From contig JAAESX010000047.1 of NCBI GenBank assembly GCA_024228935.1, positions 1-64,000 on the forward strand: DNA of 64,000 bases. Reading direction: 5' to 3'. The number at the start of each line of letters is the position of its first letter. Within the stretch, counting starts at the first letter, position 1. This DNA is from Pseudomonadota bacterium. Its GTDB lineage: Bacteria > Myxococcota_A > UBA796 > CAJQPC01. Both the position numbers and the translations under genes were made by a program. Below the pieces are notes generated by a model that had not been told where the DNA came from, searched no databases, and was given only the letters and a program-made list of their open reading frames with translations. Of this stretch, positions 1 through 8,785 are shown piece after piece.

Positions 1-559
1 CGTCGGCGCTGCCGAGGAAGATGTACACCGTGCCGGAGTTCGTGCCGTTGCCGCCGTCGGTCAGCGCGCCCAGGAACACCTCGTCGAACCCGTCGCCGTT
101 GGTGTCGCCGCCGCCGCCGACCGAGTAGCCCAGCTTGTCGTCCTCCACCGGTTCCTGGGCGTACAACTTGGCGGCCTGCACCAGGGTGGGGTCCACCGTG
201 ATCGGATAGGTCGCGCCGCGGTCGTCGACGACCAGGGCCAGCCCGTCGTCCGTCGCCTCCATCCAGGCGTCCAGACCGTGGCCGGTCGCGTCCCAGACCT
301 CCAGGCCCTCGTACCGCCAGAGTCCGCCGTCGGGCCCGACGAGGTCGGCTCCCAGCGCGTCAGCGTCGACCGTCCAGTGCGTGGCGTCGATCACCAGCTC
401 GAAGACGAGCAGCTCGTCGCCCTCGGGCCGCTCCTCGACCTCCCAACCCTGCTCGAGGCATCGGGCGACCGGCTGCCAATACTCGGTCACGCCGACGCGA
501 GGCAGCTCGACCCGCCGCTGGCAAGACCCGTCGGACAGGACCGTGGTGGTGCACTCCCC
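1..559 (-). CDS. FG-GAP repeat protein, continuation after an in-frame stop (cut by window edge)
   Basis: This is the reading frame that continues, without any shift, the signal-peptide ORF ending at the TGA at 560-562. It encodes a beta-rich region with VTEYWQPVARCLEQGWEV and a segment ending in YPITVDPTL, then the start of FG-GAP repeats (DTNGDGFDEVFLGAL, then GTVYIFLGSAD) at the window edge. In Myxococcota, secreted FG-GAP proteins have the same order: a LEQG-containing N-terminal domain, a YPxTVDP motif, then calcium-binding beta-propeller repeats. No convincing start codon or ribosome site follows the TGA, so this half probably belongs to the same polypeptide as the upstream fragment. 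The 3' end lies outside the window. It is likely exported; its ligand is unknown. Confidence 0.7.
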
Positions 560-841
560 TCACAGCGGAGCGACCGGCTCGCTGGTGTCCAGGAAGCCGT
601 CGCGTCCCCAGGCGCTGAGCTCGATGGTCAGCGTGTCCTGGGGGCCGCTGGCGCTCAGACCGTTCACGTCAAGCGAGGCGTGGAAGCCCGGAGCGCTCGC
701 GGTGAACACGCCGGCGTCGCCGTGGAAGTCGCGTCGGTCGGCCTCGAGCGCCTGGTGGACCTGGTCGAGCCAGCCAGTCGACAGGACAGGACTCGCAGCG
801 TCGGCGGTGGAGCCGAACAGCAAGACAGCGGCGAGAAGCAT
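560..841 (-). CDS. N-terminal fragment of FG-GAP repeat protein, ended by in-frame TGA
   Basis: This 93-codon ORF starts with a signal peptide (MLLAAVLLFGSTADA, cleavage probably after ADA) and continues as the N-terminal domain of the FG-GAP protein encoded downstream in the same frame. It stops at TGA 560-562, but homology-like features continue immediately after it (GECTTT, then SDGSCQRRVELP). The gene is therefore either a nonsense pseudogene, a sequencing error at one base, or read through. Bacterial selenocysteine insertion would need a SECIS hairpin just after the TGA, and I see no convincing one. The fragment alone would be a short exported peptide with no recognised function. Confidence 0.65.
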   Translation of the reverse strand: MLLAAVLLFGSTADAASPVLSTGWLDQVHQALEADRRDFHGDAGVFTASAPGFHASLDVNGLSASGPQDTLTIELSAWGRDGFLDTSEPVAPL

Positions 842-906
842 CGAGGAACCCCGGGATCTCGTTCCCCGTGAGTGTACGAAACTCTGCGTTCGACGCCGGG
901 CGCTTC

Positions 907-1800
907 CTAGAAAGCGGCCATCAAGCCGATGCTGTGCTCGATGGCGCCCACGTCCCGACCCACCGTGTCGTAGCGGATGGCGTAGTCGAGGCGAGCCGTC
1001 GTCTCGGCCTTGAAGCCGATGCCGCCGGCCAGGTACTGGCGCTCGCCCTCGAGGCCGTAGCCGGCGCGCACGACCATGACCTCGCGCACGGTGACCTCAC
1101 CGCCACCGTGAGTGACCAGCGGCAGCTCGTCGACGTTGGGGTCGTACGCCCCGTCGATGCCGAGCCCCAGGTAGGACCGCGGCGAGTACCAGATGCCCAG
1201 ATCAACGCTCGGATCCCGAAGGCCCCACGGGGTCAGCAGATCGCGGGCCGTGGCGGACAGCGCGAGGGTCCGTGTCGGACGGCCCGCCACGCCGACGTCG
1301 AGCGCCCACCCGGTGCGAAGGCCGTGCAGGTCGCCGGTCCAGCGCTCGTACGCGACGCTGGCGCCGACGGCGAAGCGCCGGACCTCGCTCTTGCCGAGGT
1401 CCGTCATCACCGTCTGCGGCAGGAACCCGTACCCCAGCGAGATGCGGTAGCTGCCGTCCCGCGAGGTGTCCGTGATCTCCTCGCCGGGGAGCGTCCAGCC
1501 AGGCATCTCGTTGTCGTCGGGGTCTCGCGAGTACCAGTGGTGCGTGACCATCACCCCGAGCCCCAGGTCGCTCGTCCGCGTGTCCTTGATCGAGGTCATG
1601 AGCCGCGGCCCCTGCCCGAACCCGAAGTCCACCTGCGAGGTGTACCCCTGGGTCAGAAGCATCGCGGCCGGACCACGCCGGATGACACCGATGTCGCCTG
1701 GGTTCGCCGAGCCCGCAGCGGTCCCCATGGTGGGGGTGGTGTCGCCCTCGGCGGCCGAGGCCAGCGAGACGACGAGCAGTCCGGTCAGTTTCAGGCTCAT
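907..1800 (-). CDS. predicted outer-membrane beta-barrel protein
   Basis: This 297-residue protein has a signal peptide (MSLKLTGLLVVSLASA) and then alternating hydrophobic/polar strands with many aromatic residues and Gly turns, and it ends in Phe, as outer-membrane barrels usually do. Features such as SYRISLGYGFLPQ, WALDVGVAG and RAGYGLEGERQYLAGGIGF are typical of UPF0164/PorV-like barrels. The N-terminal segment with NPGDIGVIRRGPAAMLL resembles the start of that superfamily. No enzyme motif is visible. It is a single gene between the FG-GAP gene and the divergent galU gene. Export to the outer membrane is inferred from composition; substrate and partner are unknown. Confidence 0.7.
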   Translation of the reverse strand: MSLKLTGLLVVSLASAAEGDTTPTMGTAAGSANPGDIGVIRRGPAAMLLTQGYTSQVDFGFGQGPRLMTSIKDTRTSDLGLGVMVTHHWYSRDPDDNEMPGWTLPGEEITDTSRDGSYRISLGYGFLPQTVMTDLGKSEVRRFAVGASVAYERWTGDLHGLRTGWALDVGVAGRPTRTLALSATARDLLTPWGLRDPSVDLGIWYSPRSYLGLGIDGAYDPNVDELPLVTHGGGEVTVREVMVVRAGYGLEGERQYLAGGIGFKAETTARLDYAIRYDTVGRDVGAIEHSIGLMAAF

Positions 1801-1852
1801 CGCTCCGGGAGTATCCGCAAGTTAGGACCGGCACCATCGCCCCAGGAGAAGC

Positions 1853-2713
1853 ATGCCCGTCACGAAGGCCGTCCTGCCCGTCGCTGGCCTCGGAACCCGG
1901 TTCCTCCCCGTCACCAAGGCCATCCCGAAGGAGATGCTGCCCATCGCCGACCGACCCTGCCTCGAGTACATCGTCGCCGAAGCGGTCGAGGCCGGCATCA
2001 CCGACCTGATCTTCGTGACCGCGGCCGGCAAGGGCGCGATGGAGGACTACTTCCACCGGTCCATCGCGCTCGAGGAGCACCTGGAGCGGGTCGGCAAGCT
2101 CGACATGGCCAAGGAGGTCCGACGCGTCGGCGAGCTCGGCACCGTCGTGACCGTCCGACAGGAGCAGGCGCTCGGCCTCGGCCACGCCGTCCTGATGGGC
2201 GCCCCGGCCACCGGCGGCGAGGACTTCGCGGTGTTCCTGGGCGACGACATCATCGACGCGAAGGTGCCCGCCATCCAGCAGCTGCTGGACGTGCACGCCG
2301 AGAAGGGCGGCAGCGTTGTCGCGCTCATGGACGTCCCGCGCGAAGAGACCAACCGGTACGGCATCTGCGCCGGCGAGATGCTGCGCCCGGGCCTGATGCA
2401 CGTCAGCGGCATGGTCGAGAAGCCGGATCCGGCCGATGCGCCCAGCACCTACTCCATCGTCGGCCGCTACGTGCTCTCGGGCGAGATCATGCAGATCCTG
2501 ACGACCACCCCGCGCGGCAAGGGCGGCGAGATCCAGCTCACCGACGCCATCGCGGTGCTGGCCGACCGGGGCGAGGTGTTCGGCCTCGAGTTCGAAGGCG
2601 ACCGGTTCGACACCGGCAACGTCGTCGGACTCCTGTGCGCCTCGATCCACTTCACGCTGAAGCGCCCGGACCTGGCGCCGGCGATGCGGGCTGCGCTGGC
2701 GGAGTTCCGTTGA
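1853..2713 (+). CDS. galU: UTP--glucose-1-phosphate uridylyltransferase
   Basis: GalU makes UDP-glucose from UTP and glucose-1-phosphate in the cytoplasm, feeding cell-envelope polysaccharide synthesis. The 286-residue protein has the nucleotidyltransferase signature near its start (PVAGLGTRFLPVTKAIPKEM), the FVTAAGKGAMEDYF region, FLGDD as the metal-binding segment, and EKPDP followed by GRYVL. Length and motif order match bacterial GalU. The ATG is preceded by AGGAG at 1844-1848. The stop overlaps the TTG start of the next gene (TTGA), so the two, and priA after them, look like one transcript. The gene is divergent from the barrel gene at 1800, leaving about 50 bp for both promoters. Confidence 0.95.
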   Translation: MPVTKAVLPVAGLGTRFLPVTKAIPKEMLPIADRPCLEYIVAEAVEAGITDLIFVTAAGKGAMEDYFHRSIALEEHLERVGKLDMAKEVRRVGELGTVVTVRQEQALGLGHAVLMGAPATGGEDFAVFLGDDIIDAKVPAIQQLLDVHAEKGGSVVALMDVPREETNRYGICAGEMLRPGLMHVSGMVEKPDPADAPSTYSIVGRYVLSGEIMQILTTTPRGKGGEIQLTDAIAVLADRGEVFGLEFEGDRFDTGNVVGLLCASIHFTLKRPDLAPAMRAALAEFR

Positions 2714-3234
2714 TCCTCGCGCTCGTCGGAACGCTCTGGGCCGGGGACGCCCAGCTCTGTCTCGGGAGCGAAGAGCGACAAGCCGTCAAGAACGTCTTCT
2801 TCTTCGAGGTCGGCGACCGAGCCGTCGCCACGCTCCACGATGGCGAGGGCTTCTGTTTCGCCTTCGAAGAGGGCAGCTACACGTTCGACGTCCGGACCTA
2901 CTACACCGACCCCGTCACAGGCGAGACCGAGGAGTGGCCGATCCGGTTCGGTCACACGCTCCACGCCGACGCGACCTACCACCTCGAGGTGGGCCTCTTC
3001 CGACGGAGCGCCGTCGCGATCGACGCCGAGAGCGTCCACAAGTCGCACGAGGCCTTGTACATCGTCTGGCGCGACGCATCGTGGTGGGACACGTTCCAGC
3101 CTCGAACCGTCCCCGACAAGCGCCTGAGCCACCGCCGCTTCGTGCTGCCGGAGCTCCCCCCGAAGCCGGACCCGACGAAGGCCGAGCGCGAAGCCATCGA
3201 CCCCTCAATCTTCGACCTCGACGAGGACGAGTGA
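2710..3234 (+). CDS. small secreted hypothetical protein
   Basis: This 174-residue protein starts with TTG overlapping the galU stop. That start gives a short signal peptide (MILALVGTLWAGD) with no basic residue. The mature part is beta-rich (FFFEVGDRAVATLHDGEG, then GSYTFDVRTYYTD) and ends with a Pro/acidic tail (PPKPDPTKAEREAIDP, then DLDEDE). No family is recognised; the fold hints at a small periplasmic or surface beta-sandwich. It sits between galU and priA with coupled stop/start overlaps on both sides, so it is co-transcribed. The start was chosen because of the overlap and the signal peptide; longer in-frame starts would run back through galU. Confidence 0.65.
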   Translation: MILALVGTLWAGDAQLCLGSEERQAVKNVFFFEVGDRAVATLHDGEGFCFAFEEGSYTFDVRTYYTDPVTGETEEWPIRFGHTLHADATYHLEVGLFRRSAVAIDAESVHKSHEALYIVWRDASWWDTFQPRTVPDKRLSHRRFVLPELPPKPDPTKAEREAIDPSIFDLDEDE

Positions 3235-5606
3235 CGCTCGTCGAGTGCGCGGTGGCCGTTCCCGTGGACGGGCGGTTCACCTACCGGGTCCCGCGCGCAC
3301 TCCAGGCCACCCTGCGGCTGGGCCACACCCTGCTGGTGCCGTTCGGGAACCGCCGCGTCACCGGCTACGTCCTCGGGCCTGGCCAGGCGGTGGCGGGGCG
3401 GAAGCTCAAGGCGATCGACCGCCTGCTCGATCCCGAGCCCGCGTTCGACGCCGCTCAGCTGCGGTTCTTCCAGTGGATCGCTCGCTACTACCGGTCCAGC
3501 CTGGGCGAGGTCATCCACACCGCGCTGCCGACGGCGATGGAGGCCCACACCAAGTCCGCTCACCGGGCGACCGATGCCGGCGTCGACGCGCTGGCGCTCG
3601 GTGCGGTCGAAGGCGAAGAGGCCGAGGTCCTGCGCGAGGTCATCGACCGACCGGGGCTGACCCGACGCGGCCTGCAGCGCCGCCTCGGCGAGCTGGTGGG
3701 CTCCAAGGAGACCGGGCTCGCGCTGGATCGACTGCGGCGGCAGGACCTGGTCGACGTGGACCAGGTCGAGGTCGGAGGGCCCGGAGGCACCGAGCGCTGG
3801 GCCGTGGTCGCACGCGCGCCCGAAGAGGAGCTGACGGGCCGGAAGAAGTCGGTCTACGAGGCCCTGCCCTCGTCGGTCCCCGAGCTCGTCGCCGCCCAGG
3901 GGCCGTACGCGCGCACGGTCCTGAAGAAGCTCGGCGAGCTGGTCCGGATCGAGACCCGCGAAAAGAGGGACCCGGTCGTCCAGGGCGAGATGCCGCACGA
4001 CAGCGTCATCCCCACACTCACCGGACCCCAGAAGGCCGCGGTCGAGGCCATCCGTGAGCCGAAGACCCACCTGCTCCACGGCGTGACCGGCGCGGGCAAG
4101 ACCGAGGTCTACCTGCACGCCGCCGCCGAGGTGCTCGAGCAGGGCCGACAGGTGCTCGTGCTCGTGCCCGAGATCGGGCTCACGCCACTGCTGACCGGCC
4201 GCTTCCGGGCGCGCTTCGGGGACGCCATCGCCGTGCTGCACTCGGGCCTGACCGGAGCCCAGCGCCTGCGCGAGTGGCGCCGGATCCGCGCCGGCGAGGC
4301 CACCATCGCGGTGGGAGCGCGCTCGGCCCTGTTCGCCCCGTTCCACGACCTGGGACTCCTGGTCGTCGACGAGGAACACGACGGCTCGTACAAGCAGGAC
4401 GAGGGCGTGAAGTACAGCGCTCGCGACCTGGCGGTCGTCCTCGGGCACATGCGGAGAGCGAGCGTCGTCCTCGGCTCGGCGACCCCCTCGCTCGAGACGT
4501 TCCACAACGCGCACCAGGACCGGTACGGACTCATCGAGCTGCTGACCCGGCCGACCCCGTCCCCGGTCCCGACCATCGAGTTGGTCGACCTGAACGCCGA
4601 GGAGCGCGGTCCCGATGGGCGTGTCCCCATCGTCAGCACGGCCGTCCAGCAAGCGCTCCAGGCCACCTTCGACCGCGGCGGCAAGGCCATCGTGCTCTAC
4701 AACCGCCGGGGCTACGCTACGCTGGTCGAGTGCCTGGGCTGCGGCGCCGGCTTCACCTGCCCGAGCTGCGGCGTGTCGCTGGTCCTGCACCAGAGCCACC
4801 GCACGCTCATCTGCCACTACTGCGGCTTCCACCGGGACATGCCCAGCGACTGCCCGTCGTGCGCCGGCGCTCTGGACATCCGCGGGAAGGGCACGCAGAA
4901 GGTCGAAGAGGTCCTCTCCGAGCTGTTCCCATCCATCCCGATGGCGCGAATGGACGCGGACACGACCTCGGTCCGCGGCAGTCACCACCGCATCCTCGAG
5001 GGCTTCCGAAAGGGCGAGTCACGCCTCCTGGTCGGCACCCAGATCGTCGCCAAGGGCCACGACTTCCCGGACGTCCACGTCGCCGCGGTCCTCGGCGCGG
5101 ACCACATCCTGTCGATGCCGGACTTCCGGTCCGCCGAGCGCACGTTCGCCCTGGTCACCCAGCTGGCGGGTCGGGCGGGACGAGGCGCTGTCGGCGGCCG
5201 GGTGCTGGTCCAGACCCGCTCGCCGAACCACCCGGTCTACAAGCGCCTGGGCGACTTCGGGGCGTTCGCGGGCGAGGAGCTGCGCCAGCGGCGACTGTTG
5301 AGCTACCCGCCGTACTCGCGCCTGGCGCTCCTGCGGATCGAGGGCGCCGACCGGCCCGACACCGTCGAGGTCGCGTGGACGATCCAGCAGCGGCTGCGCG
5401 CGACCTGCGACGGCAAGACGATCCAGGTCCTGGGCCCGGCCGCCGCCGCGATGCCTCGGCTCGTCGGACGGTGGCGATTCCAGGTGCTGCTGAAGAGCAT
5501 GGACGACGCGCTGTGGCGACGCTGGCTGCCCTCGATCGACCTGTCCGTGCCTCGCGGGAAGAAGGTCCGGGTCGTGCTCGACGTCGACCCGCTGCACCTG
5601 CTCTAG
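3231..5606 (+). CDS. priA: primosomal protein N' (replication restart helicase PriA)
   Basis: PriA recognises stalled forks and reloads the replisome. The GTG start overlaps the preceding stop and gives 791 residues, against about 730 in E. coli. The N-terminal DNA-binding domain begins with ECAVAVPVDGRFTYRVP, followed by LLVPFGNRRVTGYVLG. Walker A (HGVTGAGKTEVYLHA) lies near residue 280 and the DEEH box (VVDEEHDGSYKQDEG) near 379. Eight zinc-binding Cys are grouped around residues 500-545 (CLGCG, CPSCG, CHYCG, CPSCAG). The helicase C-terminal half has LVGTQIVAKGHDFPDV and QLAGRAGRG. All catalytic motifs are intact. Its stop overlaps by three bases the stop of the convergent lipoprotein gene. 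Confidence 0.96.
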   Translation: MTLVECAVAVPVDGRFTYRVPRALQATLRLGHTLLVPFGNRRVTGYVLGPGQAVAGRKLKAIDRLLDPEPAFDAAQLRFFQWIARYYRSSLGEVIHTALPTAMEAHTKSAHRATDAGVDALALGAVEGEEAEVLREVIDRPGLTRRGLQRRLGELVGSKETGLALDRLRRQDLVDVDQVEVGGPGGTERWAVVARAPEEELTGRKKSVYEALPSSVPELVAAQGPYARTVLKKLGELVRIETREKRDPVVQGEMPHDSVIPTLTGPQKAAVEAIREPKTHLLHGVTGAGKTEVYLHAAAEVLEQGRQVLVLVPEIGLTPLLTGRFRARFGDAIAVLHSGLTGAQRLREWRRIRAGEATIAVGARSALFAPFHDLGLLVVDEEHDGSYKQDEGVKYSARDLAVVLGHMRRASVVLGSATPSLETFHNAHQDRYGLIELLTRPTPSPVPTIELVDLNAEERGPDGRVPIVSTAVQQALQATFDRGGKAIVLYNRRGYATLVECLGCGAGFTCPSCGVSLVLHQSHRTLICHYCGFHRDMPSDCPSCAGALDIRGKGTQKVEEVLSELFPSIPMARMDADTTSVRGSHHRILEGFRKGESRLLVGTQIVAKGHDFPDVHVAAVLGADHILSMPDFRSAERTFALVTQLAGRAGRGAVGGRVLVQTRSPNHPVYKRLGDFGAFAGEELRQRRLLSYPPYSRLALLRIEGADRPDTVEVAWTIQQRLRATCDGKTIQVLGPAAAAMPRLVGRWRFQVLLKSMDDALWRRWLPSIDLSVPRGKKVRVVLDVDPLHLL

Positions 5607-6958
5607 CGGACCTGGACGCCCTCGGGCAGGCTCAGCCCCTTCATGACGGGCGCGATGCGATCCGCGTCCACCGCCAGGACCGAGATCACGAGCGCGGGGT
5701 GACCGTCATGCCGCACGAGCTCGATGGGCTCGCGCCGCACCTCCACCTCAGCCAGCGCGGTCAGCGGAACGGGCCCAGTCAGCGTGTGGACTGTCGCGGC
5801 CTCCCAGTCCCCATCCCCCAGCGTCACCACGTTCGCGCCGACCCTGTGCTCGCCGTACACCCAGGCGACGTCCGAAGCGGACAAGCCGAAGCGCCCGGCC
5901 GTGTCCTCATCCAACGTGACGCGGACGTCCGGCCGGTTCACCACCCGCCCGCGCCGGATCTGGCCGACCTCCTTCTCCAGCGCGTCCGCGACGATGTCGG
6001 CGGCTGCCTCGAGATCCTGGCGGTCGCCGGTCACCACCACGTCCGTCCACTGCGAGCCCGACCAGTCGACGCGCGCGTCCGAGCCCGGGTGCCCGTCGGT
6101 GACCTGGAGCACGCCCTGGAACACCTTGCGTGGGTCGGCGGCCCCGTGGAGCTCGATGGAGACGGGCCCCTCGTCGCCGGACCAGCGGACCAGCGAGTGA
6201 GCCGCACCCAGCACCTCGGCCGCCTGGACGATCTCGGCGACGTCCCGGGGACGGGCCCGGGTGATGTCCACCGTGACGGTCGAGGCGTCCGGGATGACCT
6301 CCACCGCGTCCAGCGTCGAGAGCACCTCGGTGACCTCGCAGCCCTCGGTCCAGACGCGGAACGCCGCCGCCGGCTGGCCGTCGTAGAGCACACCGACCGG
6401 GGGCAGTTCCTCGATGCGGGCCAGGTCCGACAGGGGGACCTCACCGATGCGCGCGACCCCCGCCGTGTCGACAGCGAGAGACGACGCCACCTCGACCATC
6501 GACAGGCCATGAGCGCGCAGCTGATCCGGCGAGACCGTCACGCGGGTCCGCCTGTCCTCCAGATCGGTCCGCTCGACGCACGTCATCTCCTCGACGACGT
6601 AGTGGATCTCGAACGCGCGCTCCCAGCCTCGCGCCAGGTCCTCGTCGACGAACACCGCGGTGCCCATGCCGACCGGTTCGACGCTGGTCAGGACCCGAAT
6701 CGGGAGCTCATCGGTCGACCGATCCCGCAGGACGCCCGCCAGCTGGGCGTGCTCGGCCGGGAGCCGCACCTCGAGCGTGGCCTCGCCCTGGACGATGCGC
6801 GTCTCGACGGCGAGGGCCTGGCCGACCACGACCGCCTCGATCGACTGGACGAGCGCCTCGAGCTCGGTCGGAGACGAGCCGGGCGAGCGCACCCGGACCC
6901 AGAGATCGACGGCGGGCTCTTCCTTGGAGCCGAAGCAGGCCAACAGCGCCAGGATCAC
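5603..6958 (-). CDS. lipoprotein built of RND-transporter-like periplasmic domains
   Basis: This 451-residue protein starts at GTG with an extremely short lipoprotein signal (VILALLAC, Cys at position 8, no basic residue). It has no membrane helices. Two regions read like the docking/porter sub-domains of RND efflux pumps (AcrB/MdtB family): TRVTVSPDQLRAHGLSMVEV...GEVPLSDLARIEEL near residues 138-200, and DVRVTLDEDTAGRFGLSASDV...GPVPLTALAEVEVRREPIEL near 345-430. Both share the AcrB pattern in which a variable binding loop is followed by V-L-D/T-x-A-x-V. Real RND pumps are about 1000 residues with 12 membrane helices, so this looks like a soluble, lipid-anchored derivative. It is the last gene of a three-gene operon whose starts overlap by ATGA/GTGA. 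Function is unknown. Confidence 0.65.
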   Translation of the reverse strand: MILALLACFGSKEEPAVDLWVRVRSPGSSPTELEALVQSIEAVVVGQALAVETRIVQGEATLEVRLPAEHAQLAGVLRDRSTDELPIRVLTSVEPVGMGTAVFVDEDLARGWERAFEIHYVVEEMTCVERTDLEDRRTRVTVSPDQLRAHGLSMVEVASSLAVDTAGVARIGEVPLSDLARIEELPPVGVLYDGQPAAAFRVWTEGCEVTEVLSTLDAVEVIPDASTVTVDITRARPRDVAEIVQAAEVLGAAHSLVRWSGDEGPVSIELHGAADPRKVFQGVLQVTDGHPGSDARVDWSGSQWTDVVVTGDRQDLEAAADIVADALEKEVGQIRRGRVVNRPDVRVTLDEDTAGRFGLSASDVAWVYGEHRVGANVVTLGDGDWEAATVHTLTGPVPLTALAEVEVRREPIELVRHDGHPALVISVLAVDADRIAPVMKGLSLPEGVQVR

Positions 6959-8388
6959 CAGTAGCCTCGCGTGTGCAGCATCTCGATCAGCTCCAGCGAC
7001 TGTGGCAGGCGCGACGTTCCGTACTCCATGGCTCCCAGGTGGACGTTCAACATGGCGTGAAGCACGGCGGTGGTCTCCACCTGCTCCTTGGCGACGTCCC
7101 GCGTCTCACCGGGGTCCGAGCGGAGGTCGTACAGCACGACGGGTCCCGCCGCGGCCTTGGTCCGGTAGTCCGGGTCGGTCAGGGGCACGCCTTCGAACAC
7201 CAGCCGATGGGTGGGTGTCCGGATGGCGCTCTGGCCGGTCACGCCTTGCTGGAAGACCACCCCAGGTGTGCCGAGACCCAGCACGTTGCGGCCATGGGTC
7301 CCCGCGGGAGAGACGGTGCCGGCCGCACGCATCAAGGTGGGCACGACGTCCGTTCCGTCGATCAACAAGTCGGTCCGCTTACCCTGGTAGGCCATGGACA
7401 GCGCTCCACCCGTCACGATGAACGGCACCCGCGTCGTGCTGTCGTGGATGAGCGCCCGGTGGTTGCTGACCCCGTGGTCCTGCAGGTCCTCGCCATGGTC
7501 CGAGGTGATGATGACCAGCGTGTCGTCCCAGGCACCGGTGCGCTTCAGCTCGTCGATCAGCGCGCCGACGTAGAAGTCCGCGGCCAGGATGCCCGAGTCG
7601 TAGTGGGCCCTCATGTGGTCCAGATCCGCGCTGGAGAGACGCGTCCCCTGGCTCGCATCCAGCTCGGCCCCACGGGCGTAGTTGGTCGGATCACTCATGA
7701 CCTTGCCGCTGTGGTGCTCGACCGTCGAGCGCACGTGTTGGGGCAGGTACACGCCGTCGAAGATGCGCTCGGTCTGGTTGCGCTCGCGGCAGAGCTGGCA
7801 GATCAGGCTCTCGTCCCGCGCGTCGAACGAGTGGTACAGCACGCCGGCCTTCGCGTACGGGCGGTGCAGGTCGTAGCCGTGCACCATCGCGAACCAGGGG
7901 CCTTCCTGCTGCTCGATCCAGGCCAGCGCCGGTGGCACGGTCTCGCGGAAGCTGCCGAAGTCGGCCGACTCCTCGAACGTCGAGAACCCCTGGGCGAACC
8001 CGAAGTCGCTGCGGACGTGCCCGCCAGCCAGGAACCCGCCGGTCGCGTACCCGACCTGCGACAGGGCCTCGGCGACGGTGAGCGCCTCGTCGGGGACCAG
8101 GAACTCGGTGTAGTCGGGCCAGGCGATCTCGGGCACGTACCGGCCGGTCAGCATCACGGCGTGGGACAGCGCCGACTCGTTGCTGGACGAGAACGCGGCG
8201 TCGCCGACCATCGCCTCGGGCGCCAGCCGGTCCAGGTTCGGGGTCGTCTTCCGCTCCGCGCCGTACAGCGACATCCGGTCCGCGCGCAGGCCGTCGATGC
8301 TGATGAGCAGCAGGTTCGGCTGCTCCGGTGGCTGGGGTTCGAGCGGGATGGTGTCCGCCCGGGCAAGACAACCGACGAGCCAGATCAT
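6955..8388 (-). CDS. sulfatase-like hydrolase/transferase, predicted lipoprotein
   Basis: This is an alkaline-phosphatase-superfamily enzyme of 477 residues with a six-residue signal before the lipobox Cys (MIWLVGC). Metal-site elements are visible: LLLISIDGLRADRMSLYG near the start, TSDHGEDLQDHG in the second half, and HGYDLHRPY between them. At the nucleophile position, where sulfatases have C/S-x-P-S-R, it has S-A-L-S-H (NESALSHAVMLTGRY). Such S/T-x-x-S-H variants occur in uncharacterised sulfatase-like families and need no Cys-to-formylglycine maturation. The protein probably acts on an envelope or extracellular ester. It is a paralogue of the enzyme divergently encoded at 8786 and overlaps both operon neighbours by four bases. 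The substrate cannot be read from sequence. Confidence 0.8.
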   Translation of the reverse strand: MIWLVGCLARADTIPLEPQPPEQPNLLLISIDGLRADRMSLYGAERKTTPNLDRLAPEAMVGDAAFSSSNESALSHAVMLTGRYVPEIAWPDYTEFLVPDEALTVAEALSQVGYATGGFLAGGHVRSDFGFAQGFSTFEESADFGSFRETVPPALAWIEQQEGPWFAMVHGYDLHRPYAKAGVLYHSFDARDESLICQLCRERNQTERIFDGVYLPQHVRSTVEHHSGKVMSDPTNYARGAELDASQGTRLSSADLDHMRAHYDSGILAADFYVGALIDELKRTGAWDDTLVIITSDHGEDLQDHGVSNHRALIHDSTTRVPFIVTGGALSMAYQGKRTDLLIDGTDVVPTLMRAAGTVSPAGTHGRNVLGLGTPGVVFQQGVTGQSAIRTPTHRLVFEGVPLTDPDYRTKAAAGPVVLYDLRSDPGETRDVAKEQVETTAVLHAMLNVHLGAMEYGTSRLPQSLELIEMLHTRGYW

Positions 8389-8753
8389 TCGGACAGCGAA
8401 GGCGGCATCTTGGCGCCGTCCATCAGGAACCGATCCCGGATTGCAGAGCGAAGCAGTTCCACGTCCTCGTCTCCGGCGGCACAGTCGTCGCCGAGCGCCT
8501 CGACCCGGGCGGTGTAGTCGCCGGCGAGTCCCTGGGCGGCGTCCATGAGATGCCCTTTCAGCGTCGCGCAGTCGACCTCGTGCACCGGCCCCGACACGAT
8601 GGGCTGGGCATCGAGCGCCGGCTGCACCGCCTGCACCTCGGACAGCGCCATCCAGTCGCCGACGTTCATCGCCGTGCTGGCGCCGACGCCGAGCACCACC
8701 GCCGCGTTCCCGACCAGGGCGACGAGCGCGAGCGTGTGGAGGAGGCGGTCCAT
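8385..8753 (-). CDS. small single-pass membrane or secreted hypothetical protein
   Basis: This 122-residue protein starts with a hydrophobic helix (LLHTLALVALVGNAAVVLGVG) that could be a membrane anchor or uncleaved signal. A soluble part follows with two Cys (EVDCATLKGH and GDDCAAGDEDVELL) that could form a disulfide. No family is recognised. It is the first gene of the operon leading into the sulfatase-like and RND-like lipoproteins, and its stop overlaps the sulfatase start (ATGA). That order suggests a role with the sulfatase-like enzyme, but this is only inference. Its start is 32 bp from the divergent sulfatase-like gene. Confidence 0.6.
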   Translation of the reverse strand: MDRLLHTLALVALVGNAAVVLGVGASTAMNVGDWMALSEVQAVQPALDAQPIVSGPVHEVDCATLKGHLMDAAQGLAGDYTARVEALGDDCAAGDEDVELLRSAIRDRFLMDGAKMPPSLSE

Positions 8754-8785
8754 CGAGGGCGGTACTCTACGCCATCTTCGCGCTC

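Noticed and set aside
560..562. Selenocysteine at the in-frame TGA
   Set aside because: The sequence after the TGA shows no convincing SECIS hairpin, and the residue context is not a redox motif. Nonsense mutation or error is simpler.
868..3234. A 788-codon plus-strand frame covering the barrel gene and galU
   Set aside because: It is an open shadow frame in GC-rich DNA. Only its last 174 codons, after the TTG at 2710, have a signal peptide and protein-like sequence.
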